Shown in pieces: positions 10,130 to 18,949 of a DNA stretch of 64,000 bases. Where the stretch lies: the NCBI GenBank assembly GCA_009777995.1, contig WRKT01000009.1:1-64000 (forward strand), given 5' to 3'. The position numbers and the translations under genes were made by a program. Each line of letters begins with the position of its first letter. The first letter of the stretch is position 1. This DNA is from Treponema sp. Its GTDB lineage: Bacteria; Spirochaetota; Spirochaetia; Treponematales; Breznakiellaceae. The notes beneath the pieces were generated by a model. It was not told where the DNA came from, ran no database searches, and worked only from the letters and a program-made list of their open reading frames with translations.

Positions 10130-11557
10130 TCACTTCGTCTTCCCCGTAAGCAAAAATGAATTCTTTTTTTCAAGAACAATCTCTTGCACAGGTACACCAA
10201 GCTCTCTTGCAAGAATTTGCTGTACTCTCGGCCCGCAAAAGCCGCCCTGACATCTTCCCATTCCCGCGCGGCATCTGCGCTTTACCGCATCGAGGGACTT
10301 GGCACCGGGGTTTCGCCTAATTGAATCAATAATGTCTCCCTCAGTTATATTTTCGCATCTGCAGATAATTCTGCCGTAAAGAGGGTTTGTTTTTATTAGT
10401 GCCTGCTGTTCTGCCTCCGGCATTTCAATAAAGAGCTTTCTTTTTACAATCGGGTTAAAAGACTTCTTTGGATTTAATGAAAGGCCTCTCTCTTTCAGCA
10501 TTGAAACCACATATAAAGCTATCGCAGGTGCAGCACTTAAACCCGGTGATTTAATTCCTGCAACATCAATAAAATTTGGAGCACCGGTAGCTTCCTTAAT
10601 AATAAAATCCCTTGTATTAGACCTTGCCCTTAATCCCGAAAAAGTCCTTATTGTATTTCTTGTTGAAATATCCGGTATTAAAAGCTTTGCGCCGCTCCTT
10701 GCCTCTTCAAGCATTTCCTCTGTTGTACCAAGGTCTTCCCTGTCTTCGAACTCATCGGAGCCGGGCCCCAGCATTATGTTACCATGGACAGTGGGTGTTA
10801 CAAGAACACCCTTTCCCATTTTGGCAGGGCAGGGGAATATCGTTGCATCAACGATATTCCCTTCAACCTTATCAAGTAAAAAGTACTGCCCCCTCCTCGG
10901 GGTTATAATAAATTCCGGCTCTGCTGCCAGATTATGTATCTTATCTGTAAAAACACCTGCGGCATTAATTATATAGTTTGCCATTATTGAACTATTTTGC
11001 GATGTAATTAAATAATAATTATTTTCTCTTTCTATTGAATTAACGTTAAAATCCAAAAAACATTCTGCACTGTTCATTACGGCACTTTCCATAAGCGATA
11101 CAGTAAGTAACATTGGGTCTATAATCCCTGCAGTTTCTGCGAATAGAGCTCCCCTTGCATCAGGGTTTATTCTTTTTTCCTTTTTAAGAAGATCATTGCG
11201 AGATAAAATGCTTAAACCCGGTATGCCGTTATTTATTCCCCTTTGATTTAGTTTTTCGATGTCTTTTAGCTGTTCATCATCAAATGCTATAACCAAAGAA
11301 CCGTTTCTTATAAACGGCACGCTTAATTCTTCGCAGATGGTATCAAACATCTTATTCCCTTCGGCATTGAGCTTTGCCATAAGGGTATTTTCATCGGGGT
11401 CATAACCTGCATGGATTATGCCCGAGTTTGCCTTCGATGTTCCCGAGCAGACATCATTTTCTTTTTCGAGTATTGCTATTTTTAGCTCATATCTTGAAAG
11501 TTCTCTCGCTATTGCTGCGCCTATGACCCCTGCTCCAATTATTGCAATATCATACAT
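10130..11557 (-). CDS. GlpA-like FAD-dependent glycerol-3-phosphate dehydrogenase
   Basis: The 475-residue protein has a DAO-type FAD domain (IIGAGVIGAAIARELSRY at residues 5-22, then SGIIHAGYDP) and a C-terminal [2Fe-2S] BFD-like domain with CRCEN near residue 408 and CRAGMGRCQGGFC near 440. This combination is typical of anaerobic GlpA-type glycerol-3-phosphate dehydrogenases, which make dihydroxyacetone phosphate. L-2-hydroxyglutarate oxidase-like enzymes share the fold, but the glpK neighbour supports the glycerol role. The ATG at 11557 lies four bases after the TPR gene stop with only a weak AGCAGAT upstream, so translational coupling is likely. Confidence 0.88.
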   Translation of the reverse strand: MYDIAIIGAGVIGAAIARELSRYELKIAILEKENDVCSGTSKANSGIIHAGYDPDENTLMAKLNAEGNKMFDTICEELSVPFIRNGSLVIAFDDEQLKDIEKLNQRGINNGIPGLSILSRNDLLKKEKRINPDARGALFAETAGIIDPMLLTVSLMESAVMNSAECFLDFNVNSIERENNYYLITSQNSSIMANYIINAAGVFTDKIHNLAAEPEFIITPRRGQYFLLDKVEGNIVDATIFPCPAKMGKGVLVTPTVHGNIMLGPGSDEFEDREDLGTTEEMLEEARSGAKLLIPDISTRNTIRTFSGLRARSNTRDFIIKEATGAPNFIDVAGIKSPGLSAAPAIALYVVSMLKERGLSLNPKKSFNPIVKRKLFIEMPEAEQQALIKTNPLYGRIICRCENITEGDIIDSIRRNPGAKSLDAVKRRCRAGMGRCQGGFCGPRVQQILARELGVPVQEIVLEKKNSFLLTGKTK

Positions 11558-11560
11558 GAT

Positions 11561-12217
11561 TTATCTGCTTGAGCGGGCGAGGCCGTTTCTTGCTTCACCG
11601 TGGTTTGGGTTTATCCTTAAAACCTCTTCGTAGGCTGTGACTGCATGGAAGAAGTCACCTGATGCTTCACGCACTGTTGCAAGACGGAACCACCAGAGTG
11701 CAAGTCCCGGCTCAAGTCTTACTGCTGTTGTATAGGCAATGTCGGCATGGTGGAACATTCTTCTGAATCTATAAATTTCGCCTATGAAAAAATACGCCAC
11801 AGAGGATCGTCCTCCCTGGGGTATTGCATTAACATATCGCTGCATAAAACGCAGAGATTCGTCGAAGTTGTTCATGTAAAAATAGGATTCCCCCATGGTT
11901 TCAATGATGCGGTAATCGTCGGGATAAAGCCTTAAGCCGCGTTCGCCCCAGATGATTACATCGGAATGTCTTCCGAGTCTGCGCAGAGACCAAGTGAGGG
12001 CAGTATAGCTGTCCCTGTCGGCTAAATTTCTGTTAATTTCGTCGGTTGCTATGCGTATTGATTCATTATAATAAACAACTGCTTCGCCCATTTGATCCCG
12101 GGCTTCCAGGGCTCTGCCTGTATTGTAGTTCCAGAGTGCTGTCCTATTTTCCTGGGGGAAACCGGAAACCAAGGGAAGGAGCAGAATCAGGCATAGAAGA
12201 GATTTTCTCACAGGCAT
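11561..12217 (-). CDS. Exported TPR-repeat protein
   Basis: The 218-residue protein begins with Arg-Lys followed by about 14 hydrophobic residues (a signal peptide ending near Ser-Gly-Phe) and then carries about five degenerate tetratricopeptide repeats. The clearest are near residues 27-60 and the last 70 residues (ALWWFRLATVREASGDFFHA, then a repeat ending in Asn-Pro-Asn-His). It should be periplasmic and act as a protein-protein scaffold; the partner is unknown. It is the first gene of the glycerol unit. There is no Shine-Dalgarno, and a -10 box ends seven bases upstream of the ATG, so the mRNA is probably leaderless. Confidence 0.75.
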   Translation of the reverse strand: MPVRKSLLCLILLLPLVSGFPQENRTALWNYNTGRALEARDQMGEAVVYYNESIRIATDEINRNLADRDSYTALTWSLRRLGRHSDVIIWGERGLRLYPDDYRIIETMGESYFYMNNFDESLRFMQRYVNAIPQGGRSSVAYFFIGEIYRFRRMFHHADIAYTTAVRLEPGLALWWFRLATVREASGDFFHAVTAYEEVLRINPNHGEARNGLARSSR

Positions 12218-12224
12218 AGGTTAT

Positions 12225-12253
12225 ACTATAAGGCAAGAAATCACTCTTTACAA
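12225..12253 (-). promoter_or_regulatory. Sigma70-type promoter ending at the TPR gene start
   Basis: On the minus strand TTGTAA (12253-12248) is separated by 17 bases from TATAGT (12230-12225). Seven bases then lead to the ATG at 12217, so transcription would begin at or next to the A of the start codon. The same stretch carries the Shine-Dalgarno of the divergent EamA gene. Confidence 0.6.
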
Positions 12254-12263
12254 GGAGGAAACC

Positions 12264-12677
12264 ATGTGGGCAGTCTTTGCTCTCTTTTCAGCTATTTTCG
12301 CGGCCGCTACTTCGATACTTGCAAAAATTGGTCTTGAGAATGTTAACTCAAATCTCGCAGTTGCAATCCGCACCGTTGTTGTTCTTGCGATGGCTTGGGG
12401 CATGGTATTTATTACAGGAGCCCATGAGGGTATTGCAGCAATTACACGCAGGAACTATGTTTTCTTGATATTTTCAGGTATCGCAACAGGCCTTTCCTGG
12501 CTCTGTTATTTCAGGGCATTACAGATGGGGCCTGCTTCAAGGGTGATTCCTATTGATAAGTCGAGCGTTGTCTTTGGTATGATTTTAGCCTTTATTATTT
12601 TGCAGGAGACCTTAACATTAAAAGCTGTGATTGGCGGAGCGTTAATTACAATCGGAACCTTTGTTTTGATTTTTTAA
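12264..12677 (+). CDS. Single-domain EamA/DMT-family membrane protein
   Basis: The 137-residue protein has five membrane segments and covers one EamA repeat. Usual DMT transporters have two repeats in about 300 residues, so this belongs to the short stand-alone class, which would work as a dimer. The family signature is seen in GIATGLSWLCYFRALQMGP and in the closing segment ILQETLTLKAVIGGALITIG. The substrate is unknown. A strong AAGGAGG lies six bases upstream of the ATG. The last 36 bases overlap the convergent methylase gene. Confidence 0.88.
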   Translation: MWAVFALFSAIFAAATSILAKIGLENVNSNLAVAIRTVVVLAMAWGMVFITGAHEGIAAITRRNYVFLIFSGIATGLSWLCYFRALQMGPASRVIPIDKSSVVFGMILAFIILQETLTLKAVIGGALITIGTFVLIF

Positions 12678-13220
12678 TTTTTCTTCAAGGCTGATACCGT
12701 CAATGTCAAAGCCTGCGGCGTCCCAGCCCGGCACACTCTGCCTTGCGAAAAGTTCGATTCTGGGGATCTCTCCGAAAAGGCGGACTATGCGCTCCCGTAC
12801 ATCGGGCGGTTTTACCGAATGCCCGAGCCTCGGGTGCATTATTACCTGGGGGACTGTTTTATCCAGGGCCTTAATATGGCCCCTCATCCCCAGGAGACAG
12901 AGTTCTGCGTTTGACTTTGTATAGCTTCCCATTCCTCTGATAGGCTGCCCGTCCGAGCGGGTTTTGATCCAGGTGAAGGCGCAGGTCTTATACTTAAAGC
13001 CCCAGGCATCCATTACTTTAAAGGCATCGGGGAGGGCGGGCATTGTTGCCCAGAGAAAGAGGGCGCAGTTTCTGTCCCTTAAGGCACGGACATTTAGGGC
13101 GCAGATTTCATCTGTGCTCATTGTAAGATAATGCTTTTCGGGGGCGAAATTGCCCCCTGTCTTGCCCTCTCCCCAGAGGTACTTCCAGGGAGGATCAGCG
13201 TAGATTATCGAGTATTTCAT
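12642..13220 (-). CDS. MT-A70-family (DPPW) DNA/RNA adenine methyltransferase
   Basis: The 192-residue protein starts with YADPPWKY at residues 8-15, the DPPW catalytic motif of MT-A70-type N6-adenine methyltransferases. Later it has CALFLWATMPALPDA and FTWIKTRSDG, which match the S-adenosylmethionine fold of the family. Bacterial members methylate DNA adenine; no restriction gene is nearby, so it looks solitary. It overlaps the end of pyrF by 26 bases and the EamA gene end by 36 bases. A GTG directly before the ATG is an alternative start. Such methylases are often carried by phages, but no other phage gene is near. Confidence 0.88.
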   Translation of the reverse strand: MKYSIIYADPPWKYLWGEGKTGGNFAPEKHYLTMSTDEICALNVRALRDRNCALFLWATMPALPDAFKVMDAWGFKYKTCAFTWIKTRSDGQPIRGMGSYTKSNAELCLLGMRGHIKALDKTVPQVIMHPRLGHSVKPPDVRERIVRLFGEIPRIELFARQSVPGWDAAGFDIDGISLEEKLKNQNKGSDCN

Positions 13221-14088
13221 CACGCATTGCTATTGCTGCATCTCTTGCATGCTTTGCTGCAATTGAATTATCTGCATTGTCTGTTTTCCCGCTTGCCTGC
13301 CATGCCCTTAAAATAGACCGTGAGGCATTTACCACCCCACCATTGCCTTCCCTTAAAAGCAGGCTGACATCCGCAGCAGCTCCTCCCTGGGCTCCGTAGC
13401 CCGGGATCAGAAAGAAAAGGTTTGGCCTTTCGGAACGGATGGCCATCGCCTCCCTGCGCTCCTCTTCAGACTTTGAGTCTATTCCTACGACCACACCGAA
13501 GGCGCCGTAGCCGGTTTTCCCGGGCTTTGCACTTGCAAGAGCGCTCATTTTATCACCTATTAAATTATAAACCTGCCTTCCTTCTGCCGTTTTAAGACAT
13601 TGAAAGTCTTCCCTGCCGGTATTACTTGTTCTTAAAAGCACGAATGCGCCCTTCCCCTTATTATCAGCCCGGTTAAGCCAAGGCTCAAGCGAGTCCATAC
13701 CAAGGAAGGGAGAAAGGGTGACAAAGTCCGTCTCGAAGTCGCCCTCGAAGTGAGCTTTCGCATAACGGCTTGCCGTGTCGGCAATATCTCCGCGTTTTAT
13801 ATCTGAGATGACGAGGGCGCCCCTCTCTCTGATATATTTTAGAGTCTTTGAAAATGTCTGTAATCCGCTTAGGCCCAATTCCTCGTAGTAGGCAATTTGA
13901 ACCTTGAAGCAAGCTGCAATGTCGATTGTCGAATCGATTATCGCCTTATTGAAGGCGAATACCGCATCGGCATCTGTTGCTGCCCTGCTTCGCTCCGCTT
14001 CGGGGATATATTCAGGACTTGTATCAAGACCTACGCAGACATGTCCCCTCTTTGCAACTGACTCGTAAAGTTTATCCATATTATGCAT
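13195..14088 (-). CDS. pyrF: Orotidine 5'-phosphate decarboxylase (type 2)
   Basis: The 297-residue length fits the longer type 2 OMP decarboxylases. Catalytic residues appear in VISDIKRGDIADTASRYAK near residue 95 (the Asp-x-Lys-x-x-Asp triad), preceded by VGLDTSPEYIP and by FKVQIAYYEELG. It catalyses the last step of UMP synthesis, converting OMP to UMP in the cytosol. It lies 18 bases after the pyrC stop and shares its transcript with pyrC and the MT-A70 gene. Neither ATG at the N-terminus (residue 1 or 4) has a clear Shine-Dalgarno. Confidence 0.96.
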   Translation of the reverse strand: MHNMDKLYESVAKRGHVCVGLDTSPEYIPEAERSRAATDADAVFAFNKAIIDSTIDIAACFKVQIAYYEELGLSGLQTFSKTLKYIRERGALVISDIKRGDIADTASRYAKAHFEGDFETDFVTLSPFLGMDSLEPWLNRADNKGKGAFVLLRTSNTGREDFQCLKTAEGRQVYNLIGDKMSALASAKPGKTGYGAFGVVVGIDSKSEEERREAMAIRSERPNLFFLIPGYGAQGGAAADVSLLLREGNGGVVNASRSILRAWQASGKTDNADNSIAAKHARDAAIAMRDEILDNLR

Positions 14089-14106
14089 GGGGAAAGTATA
14101 GCCGTT

Positions 14107-15369
14107 TTACCTTGAAAAAGCTATCCGTCCCTTATGAAAGGTCATGATGATTTTCCCGTATAATTTCCTGCCCGTGAAGGGAGAGTTCTTCCCCCTTGAA
14201 AGGAAGTTTTCGGGGTTCACGATTTCCTCTGCATTGGTGTCCACGATTACAAGGTCTGCCCTATGCCCCGGGAGGATGCGTCCCCTGTCATTAAGGCCAA
14301 GGAGTCTTGCAGGGTTTGCACTCATTAGGGCTGAGAGCCGCGAAAGGCCCATCTTTTTGCTCAAGACGAGTTCTGTATAGACGGAAGAGAAGGCGGTTTC
14401 AAGGCAGGAGAAACCCGGCGAGCCGTTTTCCTTATCCGTTTTGCTATGGGGTGCATGATCGGTTGCGATAGCTTCTATTAAGTTGGGTAGATCGGAGTGG
14501 TGGCCTTCGCCGGTTACTGCGCTAATCAATGCCTGCCTGTCTTCTTCGGATGCAAGGGGAGGGTTAACTCTTCCGAATGTGGTTATTCCGAGCTTCTCTG
14601 CGTCCTCCTTTGTGAGGCAGAGGTGGTGGGGACTTACTTCGCAGGTGAGCCCGGGTCCGCCCGCTGCTTTAGCCTCGGCGATCGCACCCAGAGCCCCCAT
14701 CGTAGAGACATGTGCTATATGGACATGACAGCCTGCCCTCCGACCAAGCTCGATGACCCGCCTCACACTATACTCTTCATCCTTCCCGGGAAGCTCGCAG
14801 TGGCAGGAAACAGGGACACCGATTCGCCCCGCTTCCTTCATTGCTGCAAGGAAAATATCATCATTTATAATATCCTTGCCGTCCTCCGAAAGCATGAGCA
14901 TTTGAGTATCACCCTTTTCTATTTTAACTATTTCGGATAATTCCCTTCCTTCCATCCCCCTTGTAAGGGAGAGAACAGGGTAAAGGTCTATAATGCCAAG
15001 ATTATCTGCGATTTTTTTTACTTCAGCGGCGCCCGAAATTGTGTCTGTCACCGGTTTTGTATTTGCCGGGCAGACCAGGGTGCCAAAGCCCCCTGCAGCG
15101 GCTGAAAGAGATGCTGATTCGATTAACTCCGAGGGGTATGGGGCCCCGGGGCCCCTGTCACGGAAATGGGCGTGCAGGTCAACAAAGGCCGGCATAAGAG
15201 TCAGGTTATCACCCTTAATTATTATTTCGCCCGTAGTATTATCATCATCATTACATAATATGGAGGAAATATGGCCATTCTCGATTATAACCGTCCCCTT
15301 TTTCTCGATTTCTTCATCAACCAAAAGGAAATTCCTTAAAACTATCCGCATACGAACCCCGGTTTTCAT
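14107..15369 (-). CDS. pyrC: Dihydroorotase (class I)
   Basis: The 420-residue protein has the amidohydrolase metal site DLHAHFRDRG near residue 62, a substrate-binding CPANTKPVTD, a second His set in SCHCE and HVHIAHVSTMG, and the catalytic Asp in IATDHAPHSKTDKENG. This fits class I dihydroorotase, which closes carbamoyl-aspartate to dihydroorotate. No pyrB or pyrD is in the window. The start may be the ATG at 15369 or the one at 15351 (residue 7); neither has a strong Shine-Dalgarno. It starts a minus-strand unit divergent from the cyclase-like gene. Confidence 0.95.
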   Translation of the reverse strand: MKTGVRMRIVLRNFLLVDEEIEKKGTVIIENGHISSILCNDDDNTTGEIIIKGDNLTLMPAFVDLHAHFRDRGPGAPYPSELIESASLSAAAGGFGTLVCPANTKPVTDTISGAAEVKKIADNLGIIDLYPVLSLTRGMEGRELSEIVKIEKGDTQMLMLSEDGKDIINDDIFLAAMKEAGRIGVPVSCHCELPGKDEEYSVRRVIELGRRAGCHVHIAHVSTMGALGAIAEAKAAGGPGLTCEVSPHHLCLTKEDAEKLGITTFGRVNPPLASEEDRQALISAVTGEGHHSDLPNLIEAIATDHAPHSKTDKENGSPGFSCLETAFSSVYTELVLSKKMGLSRLSALMSANPARLLGLNDRGRILPGHRADLVIVDTNAEEIVNPENFLSRGKNSPFTGRKLYGKIIMTFHKGRIAFSR

Positions 15370-15409
15370 TCAGATATGGTAAATTGAGCGTTTAGCTACT
15401 ATAATAATA

Positions 15410-16336
15410 ATGTCTATGAAGATAAAGTATGCAAACGCCAACAGCTGCAGTTTATGTCTCCAGTCATCCCTCTCGGTTGATAATATGCTTCGCTTCGCCC
15501 AAATGGTGATTCCCAAATACGATATTTATGAGAGGCTCGGGCTAAAGGAAGGCACAAGTATATTTTATCAGAATGTGGCGGAGCAAATTGTTACGGATAT
15601 GATTAAGGGCGGGTTTTACATTGATTTTGTTGAAAACCTGGTAAGGATAGACAGGGAAGGCCTGATGGGCCGGAGTTATGAGTTCAAGGGTCTTGATATT
15701 GTGGTGGACGGCCTAATTAATGAGGGCTATAGCTATGATAATGTGTCAGGGCTTTTTTACGAGAACCAAGAGGAGAGTATAAGTCCGAGTTGGGGCAGGT
15801 TGAAAGAGGGTGATGAGCAGAGGATTGCCCTCCTTAGGCTGGATATTGCGGGGAACTCCGAGCTGGTAAGGAGTAATCCGCGCCCCAAAATTGAAAAGGC
15901 GTATAATGATATTCGGAATATTATTAATAAGGCGGTGATAAGCCGTCTTGGGAGGATCTGGTCGAGGGAAGGAGATGGAGCTGTTGCGGCCTTCCTTTTT
16001 GGTTCGATAGAAAAGATGGCGGTTTATGCGGGGATTGAGATTTTACAGGAGATGTTTTTCTATAATCGTTTGCAGAATCCCCTTGATACTCCGATTAATA
16101 TTAGGCTTGGCGCACATATCGGGCAGGTAAGCTATTCGGAAAATGAAGTGGAACGTTTAAAAAACGATACTGTGAAGCAGGCCTTTGTTTATGAATCCCT
16201 TGCTGCAAGTAATGCACTATGCGTTTCGTATAACCTTTATATTACAATGGATAAAATTGTCCTTGAACTTTTTGGCGATGAAAAGACAGGGAAGGGTTGT
16301 AAGTATCGTCTATATAAAATTGGGATAGAAAAATGA
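15410..16336 (+). CDS. Class III nucleotidyl cyclase-like protein with unique N-terminal domain
   Basis: The 308-residue soluble protein has an unrecognised N-terminal domain (about 1-135) and a C-terminal class III cyclase-like domain. Both metal-binding aspartates appear conserved: LLRLDIAGNS near residue 148 and REGDGAVAAF near 190, followed by INIRLGAHIGQVSYSE. The Asn/Arg pair that stabilises the transition state (usually in a VNxAARL-like helix) is not evident; the equivalent helix reads FVYESLAASNALC. Activity is therefore uncertain. A TATAAT-like box ends about four bases before the ATG at 15410 and ten before the ATG at 15416, so the mRNA leader is very short. It overlaps the next gene by four bases. 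Confidence 0.65.
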   Translation: MSMKIKYANANSCSLCLQSSLSVDNMLRFAQMVIPKYDIYERLGLKEGTSIFYQNVAEQIVTDMIKGGFYIDFVENLVRIDREGLMGRSYEFKGLDIVVDGLINEGYSYDNVSGLFYENQEESISPSWGRLKEGDEQRIALLRLDIAGNSELVRSNPRPKIEKAYNDIRNIINKAVISRLGRIWSREGDGAVAAFLFGSIEKMAVYAGIEILQEMFFYNRLQNPLDTPINIRLGAHIGQVSYSENEVERLKNDTVKQAFVYESLAASNALCVSYNLYITMDKIVLELFGDEKTGKGCKYRLYKIGIEK

Positions 16337-17328
16337 TATATATTTTTTCTTCCGAAAATGAAGCTGTCTTAAAAAAGGCTCTCGGCAGCGCCAAGAAAAA
16401 TCCTTGGGCAATAATTATTAAGGGTGATATTGCGAAGCAGGAGATTGTTTCCTGGGATCAGGTATACCTTGATATTGCAGGGCTTTCCCCTGCAAGTTTG
16501 AAAAAGAGCATTGCCCTGCTTAAAGAAAGCAGAGCCTTCTGGGGTATTATCGATCCGAAGGGTATTGCAACGGACCCTGCATCATTTTTCTTTATGGGAG
16601 CAGGGGATTATATAGGGAAGGCTCTTATAAGTAAGGGCCTTGATAAGAAGCGTTTTGCAGCGGCTCAAGCCTTTGCTGCAGAGAGAAGGGGCGTAAGGAA
16701 GACAGTCAGGGAAGAGGATGAGGCTGCAGAAAAGAAGAAGGGTCATACTCTTCCTGCCGGGAAGTTCCCGGGCTGGAAAAGCATTCGCGCAGGTTCGACA
16801 GGCTCCTTCCTCTTTTTCTTTGTCTCTGTATCGGGGAAGTCCCATTTACGCACCATGATTGGGGAGAAGGCCTTTGGTGTTTTAAGGAGCCGTCTTCGCG
16901 ATTTCCTTGGGCAGAATCTGAAGGAATTTGATGCCCTCTTTTGGATGGAAACAGAGGAATCGAGCCTGTTTTTGATTCCCCCAAGGGCGGATAACGGAAA
17001 GGCGAGTATTGAGAAGGCTCTGAAGATCATTCTAAACAGCAGGCTTATTGGGATAGAAAACCTTGGTTTGACGATTCCTATAGATTTTGTCTTTGCCATG
17101 CATTATGGGGAGACTGTATTCAGGGCGCCGGGGAAAACAGGCGATATTATTTCAGAGTCTTTAAATTTTATTTTTCACCTTGGGACAAAGAAGGCAGATC
17201 CGGGGCGTCTTACAATTTCCGGCACCGTCCCTGACGAAGTAATCCCGGCAGGGTTATCGGACTTCTTCAGAAGTTCAGGGTCCCTTGAAGGTATTCCCCT
17301 TCGGCATTCAAGACGTTTTGTTCATTAA
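16333..17328 (+). CDS. Degenerate cyclase-fold partner protein (inferred), function unknown
   Basis: The 331-residue protein has an N-terminal part with a receiver-like or regulatory look (MIYIFSSENEAVLKKAL...), a charged Lys/Glu/Arg linker near 125-150, and a C-terminal part that follows the strand order of a class III cyclase (SFLFFFVSVSGKS, ALFWMETEESSLF, DFVFAMHYGETVF). Where a cyclase has metal-binding Asp residues, it has Ser and Glu, so this half would be a pseudo-cyclase. It overlaps the preceding cyclase-like gene by four bases (ATGA) and recQ by one base (TAATG). The likeliest role is a heterodimer partner or scaffold. The fold call is mine and needs structural confirmation. Confidence 0.5.
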   Translation: MIYIFSSENEAVLKKALGSAKKNPWAIIIKGDIAKQEIVSWDQVYLDIAGLSPASLKKSIALLKESRAFWGIIDPKGIATDPASFFFMGAGDYIGKALISKGLDKKRFAAAQAFAAERRGVRKTVREEDEAAEKKKGHTLPAGKFPGWKSIRAGSTGSFLFFFVSVSGKSHLRTMIGEKAFGVLRSRLRDFLGQNLKEFDALFWMETEESSLFLIPPRADNGKASIEKALKIILNSRLIGIENLGLTIPIDFVFAMHYGETVFRAPGKTGDIISESLNFIFHLGTKKADPGRLTISGTVPDEVIPAGLSDFFRSSGSLEGIPLRHSRRFVH

Positions 17329-18896
17329 TGACAAAGTTTGATATTTTAAAGAAACAGTTCGGGTTTAAGGATTTCCGTCCGGGGCAGCAGGAAGTTATTG
17401 ATGCCATTCTTTCAAAGAAGGATGTGCTTGCTGTAATGCCGACAGGGGCGGGGAAGTCTCTCTGTTATCAGATTCCTGCCCTGATGCTCCCGGGTATGAC
17501 GCTCGTAATCTCCCCCCTTATTTCTCTTATGAAGGATCAGGTGCAGAGTTTGCGGGATAGCGGCTGTCCTGCGGCCTTCTTTAATAGCTCTTTAAATGCG
17601 GCGGAGTATAATAAGATAATAAATGAGATAATGAGCGGTGAAATAAAGCTGCTTTATGTCTCGCCCGAAGGCCTGCAGAGGCATGAGTTATTAGCCCTTG
17701 CGATTGACGGTGATATCCCCCTTATTGTAATTGATGAGGCCCATTGTGTTTCACAGTGGGGGCATGACTTTAGGACAAGTTATCTGGATATTGCAAGTTT
17801 TATTAAGAGTATTAAGGGTAAGCCAATTACGGCGGCCTTTACTGCAACGGCAACTATAAGGGTGCAGGAGGATATACGGAAGCTGCTTGCCCTAAAAAAG
17901 CCTTTTTATATAAATACGGGCTTTAATAGGCCGAATCTTTTTTTTGCGGTGCATAAATGTACTGCGGCAAAGAAAAATGAAAAGAAAACTGTTCTGCTTG
18001 ACTTTCTAAAGGGCAGGAAGGAAAAGAGCGGCATTGTTTATTGCTCAACTAGGAAAATAACGGAGGAAGTCTGCACCCTTCTTCGCGGGAACGGCTTTGC
18101 TGCTACCAGGTATCATGCGGGTCTTGAAGATTCTGAACGGAGGGGGAATCAGGATGATTTTCTTTCTGACAGGAGTACTGTAATGGTGGCAACCAACGCA
18201 TTTGGCATGGGGATTGATAAGCCGAATGTGTCTTTCGTTATCCACTATAATATGCCAAAGAATATTGAATATTATTATCAGGAGGCGGGCCGTGCGGGCA
18301 GGGACGGCTCTCCCGCAAATTGCCTGCTCCTCTATTCGGGCAGGGATGTGCAGATAAATAAGTACCTGATTACCCAAAGTGATGATGATGCGGCCTCTGA
18401 CCCGGAGATTGAGCTTCATAATTTGGAACTTCTTAAACAGATGACCTTTTATTCTACAAGCAGTGACTGCCTGCGCCGCCGCCTGCTTGCCTATTTCGGT
18501 GAGTCCTCCCCTGCCTTTTGCGGGAATTGTTCCAATTGCCTTACGGAGTTTAAGGAAGTTGATGTGAGCTTAGAGGGGCGTATGATCGTGTCCTGTGTCT
18601 TTAGGCTTAAGGAGCGGAATAGAAGTTTCGGGAAGACCATGATCATCGATATACTTAAGGGCGGCAGGGGCAAGAAACTCCTTGATGCAGGCCTTGACAG
18701 CCTGAGTACCTGGGGCATTATGCAGGATACCGGCGCTCAGAGGATTCGCACCATCCTTGATTCCCTAATTGACGAGGGTATTCTGAAAATGGCTGGGGAT
18801 GAGTACCCGGTTGTGACCCTTGGCGATGCGGGGCCTTTACTGAGGGAGGAGAGGCAATTTATGATGAGGCTGCCGGGGGAGAAGAAGCAGGGGTGA
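17328..18896 (+). CDS. recQ: RecQ-family ATP-dependent DNA helicase
   Basis: The 522-residue protein has the superfamily 2 motifs in order: FRPGQQEVID (motif 0), MPTGAGKSLCYQIPAL (Walker A), IDEAHCVSQWGHDFR (DEAH plus aromatic loop), TAAFTATAT (motif III), TNAFGMGIDKPNVSFVIH (motif V) and QEAGRAGRDG (motif VI). A zinc-binding region follows (CLRRRLLAYFG, then CGNCSNCL) and a partial winged helix. The C-terminal HRDC domain is absent, so it is a short RecQ. It unwinds DNA 3' to 5' in recombination and fork repair. Its ATG overlaps the stop of the cyclase-like partner gene, so expression is coupled to that pair. Confidence 0.96.
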   Translation: MTKFDILKKQFGFKDFRPGQQEVIDAILSKKDVLAVMPTGAGKSLCYQIPALMLPGMTLVISPLISLMKDQVQSLRDSGCPAAFFNSSLNAAEYNKIINEIMSGEIKLLYVSPEGLQRHELLALAIDGDIPLIVIDEAHCVSQWGHDFRTSYLDIASFIKSIKGKPITAAFTATATIRVQEDIRKLLALKKPFYINTGFNRPNLFFAVHKCTAAKKNEKKTVLLDFLKGRKEKSGIVYCSTRKITEEVCTLLRGNGFAATRYHAGLEDSERRGNQDDFLSDRSTVMVATNAFGMGIDKPNVSFVIHYNMPKNIEYYYQEAGRAGRDGSPANCLLLYSGRDVQINKYLITQSDDDAASDPEIELHNLELLKQMTFYSTSSDCLRRRLLAYFGESSPAFCGNCSNCLTEFKEVDVSLEGRMIVSCVFRLKERNRSFGKTMIIDILKGGRGKKLLDAGLDSLSTWGIMQDTGAQRIRTILDSLIDEGILKMAGDEYPVVTLGDAGPLLREERQFMMRLPGEKKQG

Positions 18897-18901
18897 GTAT
18901 G

Positions 18902-18929
18902 TTGAAATATCGAAAAAGTAAGATATAAT
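18902..18929 (+). promoter_or_regulatory. Promoter upstream of the hemerythrin unit
   Basis: TTGAAA (18902-18907) and TATAAT (18924-18929) are separated by 16 bases. Transcription would start near 18936, giving a very short leader that carries AAAGGAG at 18936-18942 ahead of the ATG at 18950. Confidence 0.6.
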
Positions 18930-18949
18930 TAATAGAAAGGAGAAATAGG

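Noticed and set aside
12642-13223. Prophage remnant around the MT-A70 gene
   Set aside because: Both neighbours are ordinary housekeeping or transport genes, and no phage structural or integrase gene is near.
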